This document shows, one piece after another, positions 1-10,879 of a stretch of 64,000 nt of DNA. Source of the stretch: Euryodendron excelsum (lineage: Eukaryota; Streptophyta; Magnoliopsida; Ericales; Pentaphylacaceae); assembly GCA_033060915.1 (NCBI GenBank), contig CM065394.1, positions 35,245,001 to 35,309,000 of the forward strand. Reading direction: 5' to 3'. The position numbers and the translations under genes are program-made. Each line of letters opens with the position of its first letter. Position 1 is the first letter of the stretch. Under the pieces are notes generated by a model that saw nothing but the letters and a program-made list of their open reading frames with translations, had not been told where the DNA came from and ran no database searches.

Positions 1-877
1 AATTTTTGTCCAACAACAGGAAAATTGAAAAATGACAATGACAACGAGACAATAAAAACAATGGCAAACAAGCCCTTTAAGTTTCAGTTTTAAGTACAAC
101 TAATCAGAGGATCATACATTCACAATTAACCCCAACTGATAGCTAGAACTCCACCCAGAAAGAGTCCTTATCAAAAGTATCCTATTTCCCAATCAGGGAA
201 TCATAATTTACACAAACTGCTCTAGAACTCCACACAGAAAAAGTCCTTATTATAACTATACTTTCGCAAGTTAAAGTTTACAAATATTACACGAGTTTTT
301 CCAGTTTTCATTTTCCCTTCACTTCAAAAATTCTAATTTCACTACCTAAAAAAATCAACATTTTCACACAATTTTCCGTTACTAAACTTGAATACAAGTA
401 GAGGACATATATTGGACACAACATGACATGAGTAAGGATATGGAATTGCACATTTTTTGTCTAACATGACCCAACAGTAGTGCCCAGGAAAAAGATATCT
501 ACACACAGTTCAACCAAAGTTTCACAGAAAACCTTCTAAATATGTTCCATTATTACATGCATATTCTTAAGATAGTGCAAGCACCCATGCCCAAACGGCA
601 AATTGCATAGAAACATCGTTCTTTCCTAAATTAGCAATGATGAAAAATTGGTCATGGTGATAACTCATCTATCTTTCTGTATCCAAATTTAAGGGTGGGT
701 TAGACAATTTAGACAGCAAGACACAACAGGTATCCAAATACAAGAAGCATAGGAAAGCAGTCAAACATCTAAAGCACAAACAGCATACTCTAATGTCTTG
801 TATCACAAATGAGCTTTATTAAAACATCATACAGCACATCAGAAAATTTCTAGTACATTCAAAGAAGGCCAACTCAC
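1..877 (-). other. Intron of the beta'-COP gene (left edge)
   Basis: This stretch lies downstream, on the minus strand, of the last recognisable exon (878-943), which ends in a GT donor. I found no sequence matching the next expected beta'-COP exon, so it is probably part of a long intron. It is AT-rich with no open frame of note. A region around 110-260 contains two similar 'gaactccacncagaaagagtcctta' segments, a small local direct duplication. Confidence 0.6.
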
Positions 878-3800
878 TTGTGGGTAAAGATCACAGGTCC
901 CCAACTCTTTCACTGCCAATGGTAATCTTTCCCCATCAGTAACCTGCAAATAAAAGGGAACAATGAATTTAAACTTCACCTTAAGTGGAACAGATTTGTC
1001 ATTATAGTTTTAATGACATTCAGAAGAGATGAGAATGCAATTGAATCAGACCTCATAATCTGCTCCAACACTCTTAATGTTAACAGTCTGAATTTCATTA
1101 TGCCTAGCCCATATGATTTTTCCACTATTGTCCATACTTGCTACAGGTTCTTCTCGACCAATTTTTACCATAATGGTGCCTTCATCATAACCAATTACAA
1201 CCCTGTCCAGAGAACACAACAGCCACAGAAACAAAGTTGCAATCAGAGAAGTGTTAAACACAGTCAAGGATGCATGCATCAAATTTAGCATATGTCATAT
1301 TTTATTTCCTAATTTATCCCTTGCAATTTTAATACTCCAGTTGAGACAAAATAACTCAATTCAGCCACAGCTTCTTCCAAACTTCAATTATTGGCTAATC
1401 TGATAATTTAAGTATGACTTCTATCCCTTGCATGCCTAATGTCCCAGACTTTGACACTATGTTATATATACTTTCTAAAATGTATGAGGTACCGTGTCAG
1501 ACACTCGACACTTAAACTCCGACAATTGGGTAAGGGTATGGCCGTATGGGTATGGGATATGTGTTTGACATGTATTATTGGATATTCATCCAACAAAAAT
1601 GTTTAATAATTCGAATTTACAAATAAATATGTATAAAGCTCCGATATTTTGCATGGCATGCTCTATATAACTTTGTAAACAATATTTTATCTTATAAAAT
1701 AAAATAAGTATAAAAAGAAATATAAATATTTTGCAATGCCCCAGTATCCTTGAACATGACAATTAGATGAATCCAACACTTACGACACCTACCCGAAACC
1801 CAACACCTACACCCAAGTCCATGTAACATAGACAAAGGACACCACATTTGAAGATTCAGAGCCAAACATGCACATGAATCTACAAGTAAAATGAACATCT
1901 ACCTAGAACTCCAAAGCCTACAATAGAGACCATCCATGCCCTATCAAAAAATAAGTACATAAATAAAACTCACCTGCGTGAACCTTTCATGTGTCCAATG
2001 GCCCAAACTCTTTCAAGACCATAATTCAGTGTATTCTCAAGGCTGCAAATCAATGAAAACAGTGCAGAAACTTCAGAAAGACCAGCATAAACTCCTAAAA
2101 CTCAATTTATCATACTAACAGTGAAAACATAAAAACAGAAAATCACCGCGTGAAATAAAATGAAGGGATCAAAAAATATAAAGACAAGTGTAGACACACA
2201 CAAAAGGCTCAAGCATCAATATTGCCTCAATCCTGGTGCATTTTCAAACTTTTATTATCTTGCTTCCAAAAATTCGACCCAACTAGACAATATTCCGTAC
2301 AAATTTCATCTTTAAAAATAGGCTAAAAAGGAATTTGCAACTGCCAAGATCTTGCTAACAGGATTAAAATTGAAATTGCTAATGAAATGTAGCCAGAATT
2401 AGCAAGCAAAGTTGGTGGCATCATTAAAAGGTTCTCGAACTTGTGAACTCCATGAAACAATCCTTTTGTTTCCCATGATTTACATTTCTATTCCATCTAA
2501 AATACAGCAAACATTAACGTACAACAAGAGTTCAGGTATAAGCACAAATATGAGAATGATACAGAGCCACGGGAGAAGGGATAAGTACCACATCCTTAAG
2601 CAGAACTTGCTTAGAACTTGACATTCATTACACTGTTATATATGTACATACAAACAATGAAATAAGGCTCTGGAAAACAGAGTTAATTACCACATCCAAG
2701 AACAAATTTTTAATGTTAATTAACTTAAAAAAAAGATGAATAGGAAAAACAAGGGCAAATTACACCAACCTTTGACTTTGGCCTAAATATAGAAAGCTAC
2801 CGTTGGGTTTCAAAAATTACAAATGCCCCCTTGCTAGAGTTAGCCACGTAACGAAGGCTACTATAGAAGGTAAAATTCCTTTATTACTCTTATTTTTTTG
2901 CTCTCTCTCTCTCTCTCTCTTTGAGGGAAGGGATGATTGGGGGTGGTCGACAATGAAGGTGGGGAAGGAGAGTGGCTTTGGAAAGGTGGCCGAAGAGGGA
3001 AGGGGTGAGTCAGCAAGGCTCAAAATTTTGTTTCGATGTGCTGCTTCTATTAGCACGGAAATGGAAACATTTGGGAAACATGTTAGAAACATTTCATAAG
3101 TGACAAATATTAATGTAATTAAATACAACCTTTGGCATTTTTCTTAATAAAATTTTTGTAATGTTTATAAAAAACTGTAAAATTTTGTTGATACAACTTA
3201 TTGTTTCGGTATATTGCGAAATGTTTTAGTGCATTTCGCTATGTTCCCTTGTGTTTCAATTGAAACACTAGAATTTTATTATTCCACTAGTGTTTCATCC
3301 CGGTTTCTTAGGAAGCGAAAACGTTTCAGCCATTTTGACGGAAGAAAATAGAAATTTTGTTCCTTGTGACTAGGGTGGTAGGGAAGCGGAGGTCGGGGAG
3401 GAGGTGGTGGTTGGATAGAGGTGTAAAGAGATCAGTACGTTACCCCCCCCCCCCCCCCCCCCCCCCACCCCCCAGCAAAAAAAGTCCCCTTGAGGGCACT
3501 AATTTGGCGGAGAGAAATAAAACGGTGAAAAAAAAAGAAGGAAGATCTTGACATTTTTACCAAAGATTAAATAAGCTTTAACGAAGTAAGGCCTGTAAGA
3601 TACAATTCCACGGTTTAAGTTGTCAACACACTAAACTAATGCACTTATGTCTCCAAATTCTGTGTGGTGAAAGATGTTTGACTAACAAAAGGAGGAATTT
3701 GTTACTAAGTTTCAACTAAAAAGGGGAAATTTGTAATTTTCACATAATCAAGGGTAGCTTTCTGTATTTAGGCGAAAACTTAAGGGAGGTTGGTGGAATT

Positions 3801-6800
3801 TGCCCAAAAAACAAATATGAGACTTCATAAGGATGTCTAGAAAGAACGGAATAAAGCATTGAGAGAGCGACGGAGAAGGCAGGGGGTGGGGCTGGGTCTC
3901 AAGATAACAAGGGATTAACTACATGTGCCAATTCAAACCAAAGAAACTCCCTATGAGGGTATACAAAGTGAAGATGCTACTCCGTTAAATAATTACTTAA
4001 TGTGCCCTAAAAAATATTGCTCACATATGATAGCAATAACAATATGAGCACAGGTTGGGGCAAGTCCAGGTCGTGAAATCTTAATTTTAAGATAGTGTGA
4101 CCACAAAACTTACCGATAAGTGGTAGCATGCCATATACGAACAGTTCCATCCTCAGATCCAGTAATTATAATGGGAAGTTCAGGGTGAAAACATACAGCT
4201 GAAACATTGTGGGTGTGGCCTTCTAGCGTCTGGACACAACTTTTGGTTTGATAGTCCCACACCTGTTTCATATGATATACCCACAAATATTTTCACATTG
4301 TTCATGTACAGGAACCCAACAAGGAATAGCAGAAAGGAAAACAACAGGTAAACCTTTGCAGTGTGATCATCAGAACCAGTTATCAGATAAGGCTTATCAC
4401 CACCTGTGAAGTAATCAACACAATTTACTCCTTTTAAATGGGCATCCAATGTAAAATTTGGGTCGGGGGAGCCAAGGTTCCAAATCTGGAAAGAGGAAGA
4501 GAAGAAAGAAAAGAAAAAAATTTCCAGTGCAAGACTGTTATACCCAATTACAGAAAAAAATACGGTTAACTAGTTACAAAAAGACAACTCAATTCATACC
4601 TTTATAGTGCGATCAAGAGATGCACTAGCGAATGTGTTGGTGTCCTTTGGATTAAATGTCACTTGCATAACGTAATGGGAATGACCCTCAAAAATCTGAG
4701 TACACACCCAGCCCTTCTCCCAATCCCAAAGCTTTATAAGCATGTCATCAGATGACGACAGCACATATGGAAGGGTAGGATGGACAGCCACACACCTAAT
4801 ATAATCTGTGTGCGCCTCAAATACTTTGACCTTATCCATTGTATTGTAATTGTATACACGAATAAACATGTCATCAGCACCAGCAACAACCCATTGTTTG
4901 CGTGCAATGAATTTTGCAGATCTAACTGCAAACCCATAGAGTAGATATCAGAGAACAAAAAAGCCTTCATCAAGACAAGAGAATGCAAGAAAATTATACC
5001 TGCTAACCAAACAAATAGATAATGTCAAATATTATTCACGTACCTGGTAACTCGGTCACCTCAAAAGACTTCACCATAGTCTATGATAGGAGAAAAAGAA
5101 ATCTAAGTCAGCATCAAATGCTTAAGAAATCATTATAAGGATAACAAAACACTCATGATCAATTTAGGATTTCTTTTTTCTATGGGGCTGTTGGGGGAAG
5201 TCTTGTTTCTTATTCTTCAGAACATCCCTAATATACCTTTTTTGTTTGGTAAGTAACATTCCTAATGTACCAATTACACTCATATCTGTTAGAAGGCAAG
5301 AAATAGAAGGTAATCCAGAAGAGGCTCAAATAAAAGCAGGACGCCAGTAATAATATGATCTAGGAGGACACGGTCACCCTCCGGGCCTTCAAAACATTGA
5401 ATATGTGAAAAGATCTTTTATCATGTTCTCATCAAGGTAAGGAATAGAAATATTTCAGAAACAACTGTGCGGATGCACAATACAACTGAGTTCAAGTGTT
5501 TAACTAAATTTTGCTCCATGCTAGAACGGAGAAAGTTTGAAATTATGTCCCAAGGGGCATCAAAAGTCGATCCTATCAAATAAAATGGCCTTTTGATCTC
5601 GATCTTTACCCCTAGTATAAATCTATCAGATTTTCATCTCAGAAAGGACTTCAGAACAAATAAAATATTCCTAAATTGAAAATAAAATTTTAAACCATTA
5701 ACCTCCACTTGTCCTCGTCACCCTTGTTTATGGGGATTTGGGGAGTGTATTAAAGCCATTCATTGCACATTTTGTGCGACCTTTCCACAGTGGCGGACCC
5801 AAGAAATTTTTTTAGTGGTGGTGAAAAATACTCTTAAATAATTATTTATAAGTACAATGATAAATATCAAGAACTGCAAAAAAAACATGATAATATTCAA
5901 AATTATATATTGATAACAAATGTTTCTTAGACAAAACAACGTTTAAATTAACATAACAAACCACAATAATCTCATTCATTGTTTTATATTCTGAAACGTT
6001 TGCAAAATAGTTTCATTGTCTATGGAGTTGAATATGTCTCTTTCAATTATGTCACAAAGCAATCATTTATTCACTTATAAGGCCAGATCAAGATAACTTG
6101 AGGCTTGAAGCGAAAATTTTAAATGAGACTTTTTACACTTTTAATAATAGTACACATTTTTTACTTAAAATTTATTTATTTTGGATGAAAAATTATTAAT
6201 TTATTTATTTTTTGCTCTTTTCAATGTAGTATTCACTGAATCACAATGGATTTAACCACCCAATAAAAATTAATTTTTGGTAGAGTATTCACCTAATGAT
6301 TCGACCAGCACAATACAAAATTAGTGATTCAACCAATAAAGTAAATGCCTTTTTTTTCTTGCAGTTTGTTTTTTCATTTGAAGTAGGCATTTTTCTTACT
6401 TAGATTGAGGCTTTTTAAAAAAAAATTGTCAAAATTATACAAAAATTTAACTATAATAAAAAATGTTTTTAAAACTTAGGGGCCTTAAAAAATTGAGGGC
6501 TTAAAGCTATTGCTTTGATTACTTTAAACTTGAGCCACCCTTGTCCACTCAACTTTCATGCGATTAGGTAGTGAAGTCTTGATAGTATTCATTGCAGCAA
6601 AAGCTCTCTCAACCGGTATATCAGTGTCAACTTCACAAGCAAATATACTAATGGGTAGACAATATCTTTCTTTGTCTTAACTAATTTTTTAGTAGAGAGG
6701 GAATGTTTTTAGGGCTTATGCCATTTTGGGTGTATTTTAGATAGGTATGAGTTTGGGTTGGGTTAAAAAAAAATTTTCAAATAGGAATTGAGTTTGATCA

Positions 6801-9800
6801 AGCAAAATTCATTTTTAACTGGATCGGGCTGTAAAAAATTTTTTTTTTTTTTTTAAATTCAGTGGAGGCGGCCAACGCCGCTTTGCCAAGAATCGGTCTG
6901 CCATTGCCTTTCCAGCCGTATATTTTCCTTTAGAAGGAAAGAGTTGAGGTTCAGGTAGATAATGTTAAAATAAGATTGATTTTGTTCATTGTTGTTACTA
7001 TAAGGAAAGCATGCAAGCATGAATTAGTATGTGGTCTTATAATCGTGCAGTGTACACAATAATTACTTTTATTAAAGGTAAAGACAAAGAAAGCCCAGCT
7101 CGTGTTCCTAGAACCTCACTCAATGCCACAACTGACAAAACTTCCAAGTTCCAATAAATACATAAAAATATACACCTAAACATTGAAACTGTGTATTAAC
7201 ACAACAATTGCATATGTTATCAATTAACACAAAAATATCATCTGATATTTTTTAAAAGGGGATAACTCAACGAAACTGGGTCTTATAGGCAACATCTATG
7301 ACTATATCAATGGTAGCAGCACAAAGATTTTATCATGGCTTACCACCAACCCAAGGTGGAGCATGGGTAGGGCTGTGGAAGCAAGAGTGAGTTGGATTGG
7401 ATGATACTGTCAATGGAAGAAGCAGAAAATCTGCACTAACCACAAGCCATCTTAATGAAAGCGGCATGCAGATTTGTTTAGCAGTAGTGACCATATTGTC
7501 ACCTTGGGTGGGGGGATTAGCCAAATGAAGGATCAGCAACTTTACCTATGACAGGATTGTCTTAAGACTTTATTGACATTTTTTTTGTCTCATTGATTTG
7601 CGATCGAAGGACCATATAGCATGATTAGCATTCATAAATCATGCTGTAATCCATACAAAAGAACATGAAATTCTGAATGGTGATCTCATATACTAACATT
7701 ACTTATCAAAAAAATATATTAACACTACCTACAAACTCAATTCCTAGGAAGCAAAAGGATACTCCGTTTAGGATGCCGCTTGCGTGTCGGACACACATAT
7801 TCCTCGGATACAACGAGACACGTGTTGGACATATCAATTGATATATCCAATATTTTTATTAATATTTTTTTCCATTGGACACGTCCTGGACACATCTATA
7901 CACTATTATAAAGCTAACACCTGAGATTTTGGCCAGGACCTGTCAAGTTTTTACAAGTCTAAACTACCCTCTTTGAACCATAACCGCTTTAAACTGTTGA
8001 TCAGCAGTGGATGAGTGAAAAAAAACTAATTTACAAGTAGTTTTTTAATTACAATAATGCATTTTTTTACCATGTGATAACACGCGCACATATAGCGTGT
8101 GCCACCTTCTAGTCAGGGATACACATTCCTTAGTTGGACACATTTTAGGATACAACAGGGTTAAAATGTTACTGTTAAAAGTATTAAATGGAATCGAATT
8201 TGAAAATTTCAAAACTCTAAAACATCAAAACATAAAAACACTCAAATTCAATTATTTGAATCCTTAACTTGTTAGTTGTTATATTATAACTTTGAGCTTC
8301 TTGAGGTGTTTTCATCTTGTTTTTAGTGGTTTATGGATGTTACACTCATAAGCATAATAAATAAAAATATATAAAAATATTTTTTTGTCATATCCCAGCC
8401 GTATCATTATCCGTATCCTCATTTTTTGAAAATTTTGTATCCCGTGTCTGTATTCGTACCTGTGTCTACATTCGTGCTTCTTAGGCCAATTCCCTATTCA
8501 CTGAAACATAATACTCAAACATTGCATATGACCATTGTAGCGTTCCCTACTTTTCCTCCTTTTCGTTTCATCCGATTAGTAAGAGAATGCTGAAATACTA
8601 GGGTATCTACTAAAGGATAACCATAAACTTTCATTAGTGAATATAACCTTTTAGGAGAATATAACTTCCAACATAATTATACTAGGTAATTTGGAGGTTA
8701 CAACATGCAATATGCTAATTGTAATTGACAAGGTAAGTATTAGACTAGTGATTTGAATAGGACTATACTATGCATCAGTGCAATATATAATCCGAACAGG
8801 TTTCCCAAGTCCGTGTTGCTTTGAGTCCAAAGAGAAGAAGGGTTGCCTTCTAAATTGATCTTGATGTAGTAATAATACATTAATATCCTATCCCTCAATT
8901 ACTAATACGTGTATGCCAAATTGTTCTTTACATTTTTATTCATATCATAAATGATTCCTAATCCCCAATAACAAATAGATGCCTTCATTACTCTTCAAAA
9001 TTTCTTACATACTATTTTACTGGTTATAGCTGCATTTTTTCCACTGCTTCAAATCTACGTCGTTGTCTATAATCCATTAGTAGAATTTATGGCATAAAGA
9101 TCTTAAATGAGAGTGGTAGTAAAACTACACCAGGATATCTTATAGACATAGATCATTTAATTATGGTTTACAATGAATCTGGAGATATAAACAGAACATA
9201 TAGATTGGTGGAAGTGCCCCACTTTCCTATAACTGATTGTCAGAGTGAAATTTGATCATTAAATGGTACAAAGTTATCTCCAAATTCTCTCCTCAGTTTC
9301 TAATAATTAACTGCTGCACACCATTGCAACATGTTGAGTCTTTTAGGTAACTGAATTCGGGTATCAACACTATATATTTATCTAATCAATATTAAAAGTT
9401 TTAAAAGCCATCAATGATGAGGGCACTTTTGGAAATTAGAATAGAGACACAGCTCCTAAAAGGGAGAACACCACCAAACTGGTGTTTCCCCTTTATATAT
9501 TAGGAAGAATAAAAATACAAGGGAAAAAAATGTACACTAACACATCTCCAAAATGAACCATATTAAGAAGACACCGCCAAAAACAAGAGTAAGGGTTTAT
9601 AACAAGAAGCATGGCATTGTAAGGCATAAGAACTCAGTTGGATGGCAATTAATGCTTTCTTACTAGCATAGCATAGTTGTTACATACCTGAGACTGGTAG
9701 TTCCATATGCAAACAGTCCCAGAATACAAACTTGCCAGGATCCTGCAGGGTAAAAGCATCATCTAACATGCATCATAAGGAAGTAAATAAAAACTTTATA

Positions 9801-10431
9801 AAGTTTTAAATAAAGTCAGTGCCACTTAATTGCTGACAAAAGGTGTTTGGTTGGGATACGAGAATATAAGGTTCACATTTTGTTTTCTTGGCAATTCGAA
9901 AGAGGGCACATTTTCAATTAAAACACAAAATTAGATTAATTGTGCAAACAAAGTTAAAATTACCATGGCTCCGTTGGATGCAGATCCACAGACTTCACTC
10001 TTTCTGATCTTTGAGCAAGTTTTCTCTAATCACGCAATAATAGTCAGCATGAAATTTAAAAAATTATACACAAAAGAACAAAGATCTAATCCACAACTGA
10101 TTTAAAAAATTCATTCAAAGTAACATGAATATTAGTACCTTTATTTCCAACCTGAGAGGCTGCAGCATACCAATTACCCGATCAAAAGAAACACGCGAAT
10201 TAGTTAGTAGATGTTCTAACGTTAGATCTAAAATAAATTCAAATCCTTAACTGATTCCAAGTACAGCATTTCAAGTAAATACACTAAAAACACAAGTTTG
10301 CGAAATTCACGCACTTGCACGAGTGCTGAGATATACAGATCGACTCTTATCAGATTAACGCCAGATCCAATATAATTATACATCGAAATGTGAAGGATTT
10401 GAATAATAAGAATAAGAGATAATCTCACCAT
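878..10431 (-). CDS. COPB2: Coatomer subunit beta' (beta'-COP), 5' half, 11 exons
   Basis: Beta'-COP is a subunit of the COPI coat, which forms on Golgi membranes and returns cargo to the ER. Coding exons, from high to low coordinate: 10429-10431, 10139-10159, 9964-10025, 9688-9742, 5044-5080, 4600-4925, 4354-4485, 4114-4262, 1974-2042, 1052-1202 and 878-943. They join in frame with GT-AG introns to give 357 codons. The protein begins [19 protein letters not shown] and shows WD40 repeats such as [10 protein letters not shown] and [10 protein letters not shown], which I recognise as plant beta'-COP. The first exon carries only the ATG; the second is a 21-nt microexon. The remainder (second propeller and alpha-solenoid, about 550 more residues in the family) lies beyond the left edge. 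No stop or frameshift was seen. The 4.6-kb intron 5081-9687 and the intron 2043-4113 are filled with transposon remnants. Confidence 0.95.
2753..3805. mobile_element. Non-autonomous Mutator-like element in COPB2 intron
   Basis: The two ends are inverted repeats of roughly 80 bp, starting GGGCAAATT and ending AATTTGCCC, and sharing CTAAATA(T/C)AGAAAGCTACC and AAAATTACAAAT. The flanks are a near-perfect 9-bp direct repeat: gaaaaacaa (2744-2752) and aaaaaacaa (3806-3814). Long TIRs with a 9-bp target duplication are the mark of Mutator-like elements. The 1,053-bp body has no transposase. It contains a CT microsatellite near 2,900 and a 24-base poly-C run at 3,443-3,466. Short open frames inside it are not convincing genes. 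Confidence 0.75.
5790..6690 (-). pseudogene. hAT transposase remnant (C-terminal dimerisation region)
   Basis: On the minus strand, translation of about 6,660-6,544 gives [19 protein letters not shown], and of about 6,070-5,975 gives a continuation with stop codons. Together they match the hAT-family C-terminal dimerisation motif of TTF/MYM-type plant transposases (pattern VERAFSAM..IK..LRNRM, then DCLVTYIE.DIF). The two parts are separated by a 466-bp insertion. The remnant sits in COPB2 intron 4 in the host gene's orientation and is clearly dead (stops, truncated). The TGGCGGACCC motif at 5,792 resembles a hAT end. Confidence 0.65.
6078..6543. mobile_element. Small hAT-like element nested in the hAT remnant
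   Basis: It interrupts the transposase remnant exactly at a codon run that reads on if the insert is removed. Ends are imperfect inverted repeats (TAAGGCCAGATCAAG and the complement of CAAGGGTGGCTCAAG). The flanks ttcactta (6070-6077) and tccactca (6544-6551) match at 6 of 8 positions, as a decayed 8-bp target duplication. The body is AT-rich with no coding sequence. Internal similarity to the 14,902-15,751 element (for example 'aaattttaaatgagactttt' and 'gggccttaaaaa') suggests one family. Confidence 0.6.
7743..8485. mobile_element. TIR element with GTGTCGGACAC-rich ends
   Basis: Ends are CCTAGGAAGCA (7,743) and TGCTTCTTAGG (ending 8,485), inverted at 10 of 11 positions. Both ends are rich in 'GTGTCGGACAC'/'GTATCCGTG'-type words. 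CAATT occurs next to both ends, offset by one base on the right. No coding sequence. Class uncertain; a MITE or MULE derivative is likely. It hosts a smaller insertion at 7,895-8,112. Confidence 0.45.
7895..8112 (+). mobile_element. Small non-autonomous Helitron (candidate)
   Basis: It starts TCTATACACTATTATAAAG, close to the known plant Helitron 5' end, and finishes with CTAG followed by T. A hairpin (ACACGC, loop, GCGTGT) lies about a dozen bases before the end. It is preceded by A and followed by T, as expected for insertion at AT, with no target duplication. 218 bp, no coding capacity. Confidence 0.6.
9381..9503 (+). mobile_element. Short hairpin element, possible second Helitron remnant
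   Basis: A strong hairpin (GAACACC, 8-nt loop, GGTGTTT, extended by flanking AAAGGG/CCCCTTT) is followed by an AT-rich tail ending TTAG. The left end starts TCTAATCAATATTAAAAG. This is the layout of a very short Helitron derivative, but the terminal tetranucleotide is not canonical and no T follows it, so the assignment is weak. Confidence 0.3.
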
Positions 10432-10700
10432 TTTCGCAGATGAAAACGAGTTCTTGTTGATGGAATCTGTAAATGGTAGTTAATGAACCCTAGGGATCCA
10501 GGTGAGATCGCAGGGAAGGAACTAACAGACTCAGCTGCTACACAACGATCCTCTTCCGAATTTCTCTCCCACTGAAGTGAGGGAGGGCACGAGATCAACA
10601 GAGAGAAACAATTTGAGAGAGAGAGAAAGAGAGGGGTAACAGCGTAACCTCTGCAAAGGAAGGGTACGAAGAGAGAAGAAATACGGAGGGAGCAATTGAT
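10432..10700 (-). promoter_or_regulatory. 5' leader and probable promoter of COPB2
   Basis: Upstream of the ATG the minus strand carries a leader with a pyrimidine-rich CT tract (10,615-10,640), typical of plant housekeeping 5' UTRs. I see no clear TATA box. An open frame at 10,425-10,877 crosses the leader and is taken as chance. Confidence 0.5.
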
Positions 10701-10879
10701 CGATGCTTTGTAGTTACGAAAATCTATTTTATGGCTCATTTTTACGAAACTGCCACAGTGCCACTGCTTCAGACTCTGCACTATGCAGTTGGGCAATGGG
10801 TCTCTCAGCTCGTTGATGAATCTGACGTGTTGGAGTGGACGGTTTAGATCAAGCCACGAGAACTTCCGGAATGGCAAGA

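Noticed and set aside
1484..1910. GTGTCAGACACTCGACAC-like stretch in the COPB2 intron, similar in style to the ends of 7,743-8,485
   Set aside because: I could not find matching inverted ends or a target duplication, so it is not called as an element.
3357..3551. Proline-rich open frame
   Set aside because: Created by the poly-C run inside the Mutator-like element.
10425..10877. 150-codon minus-strand frame over the COPB2 start
   Set aside because: It crosses the first exon, the leader and the promoter; the real frame begins at 10,431 and splices at once.
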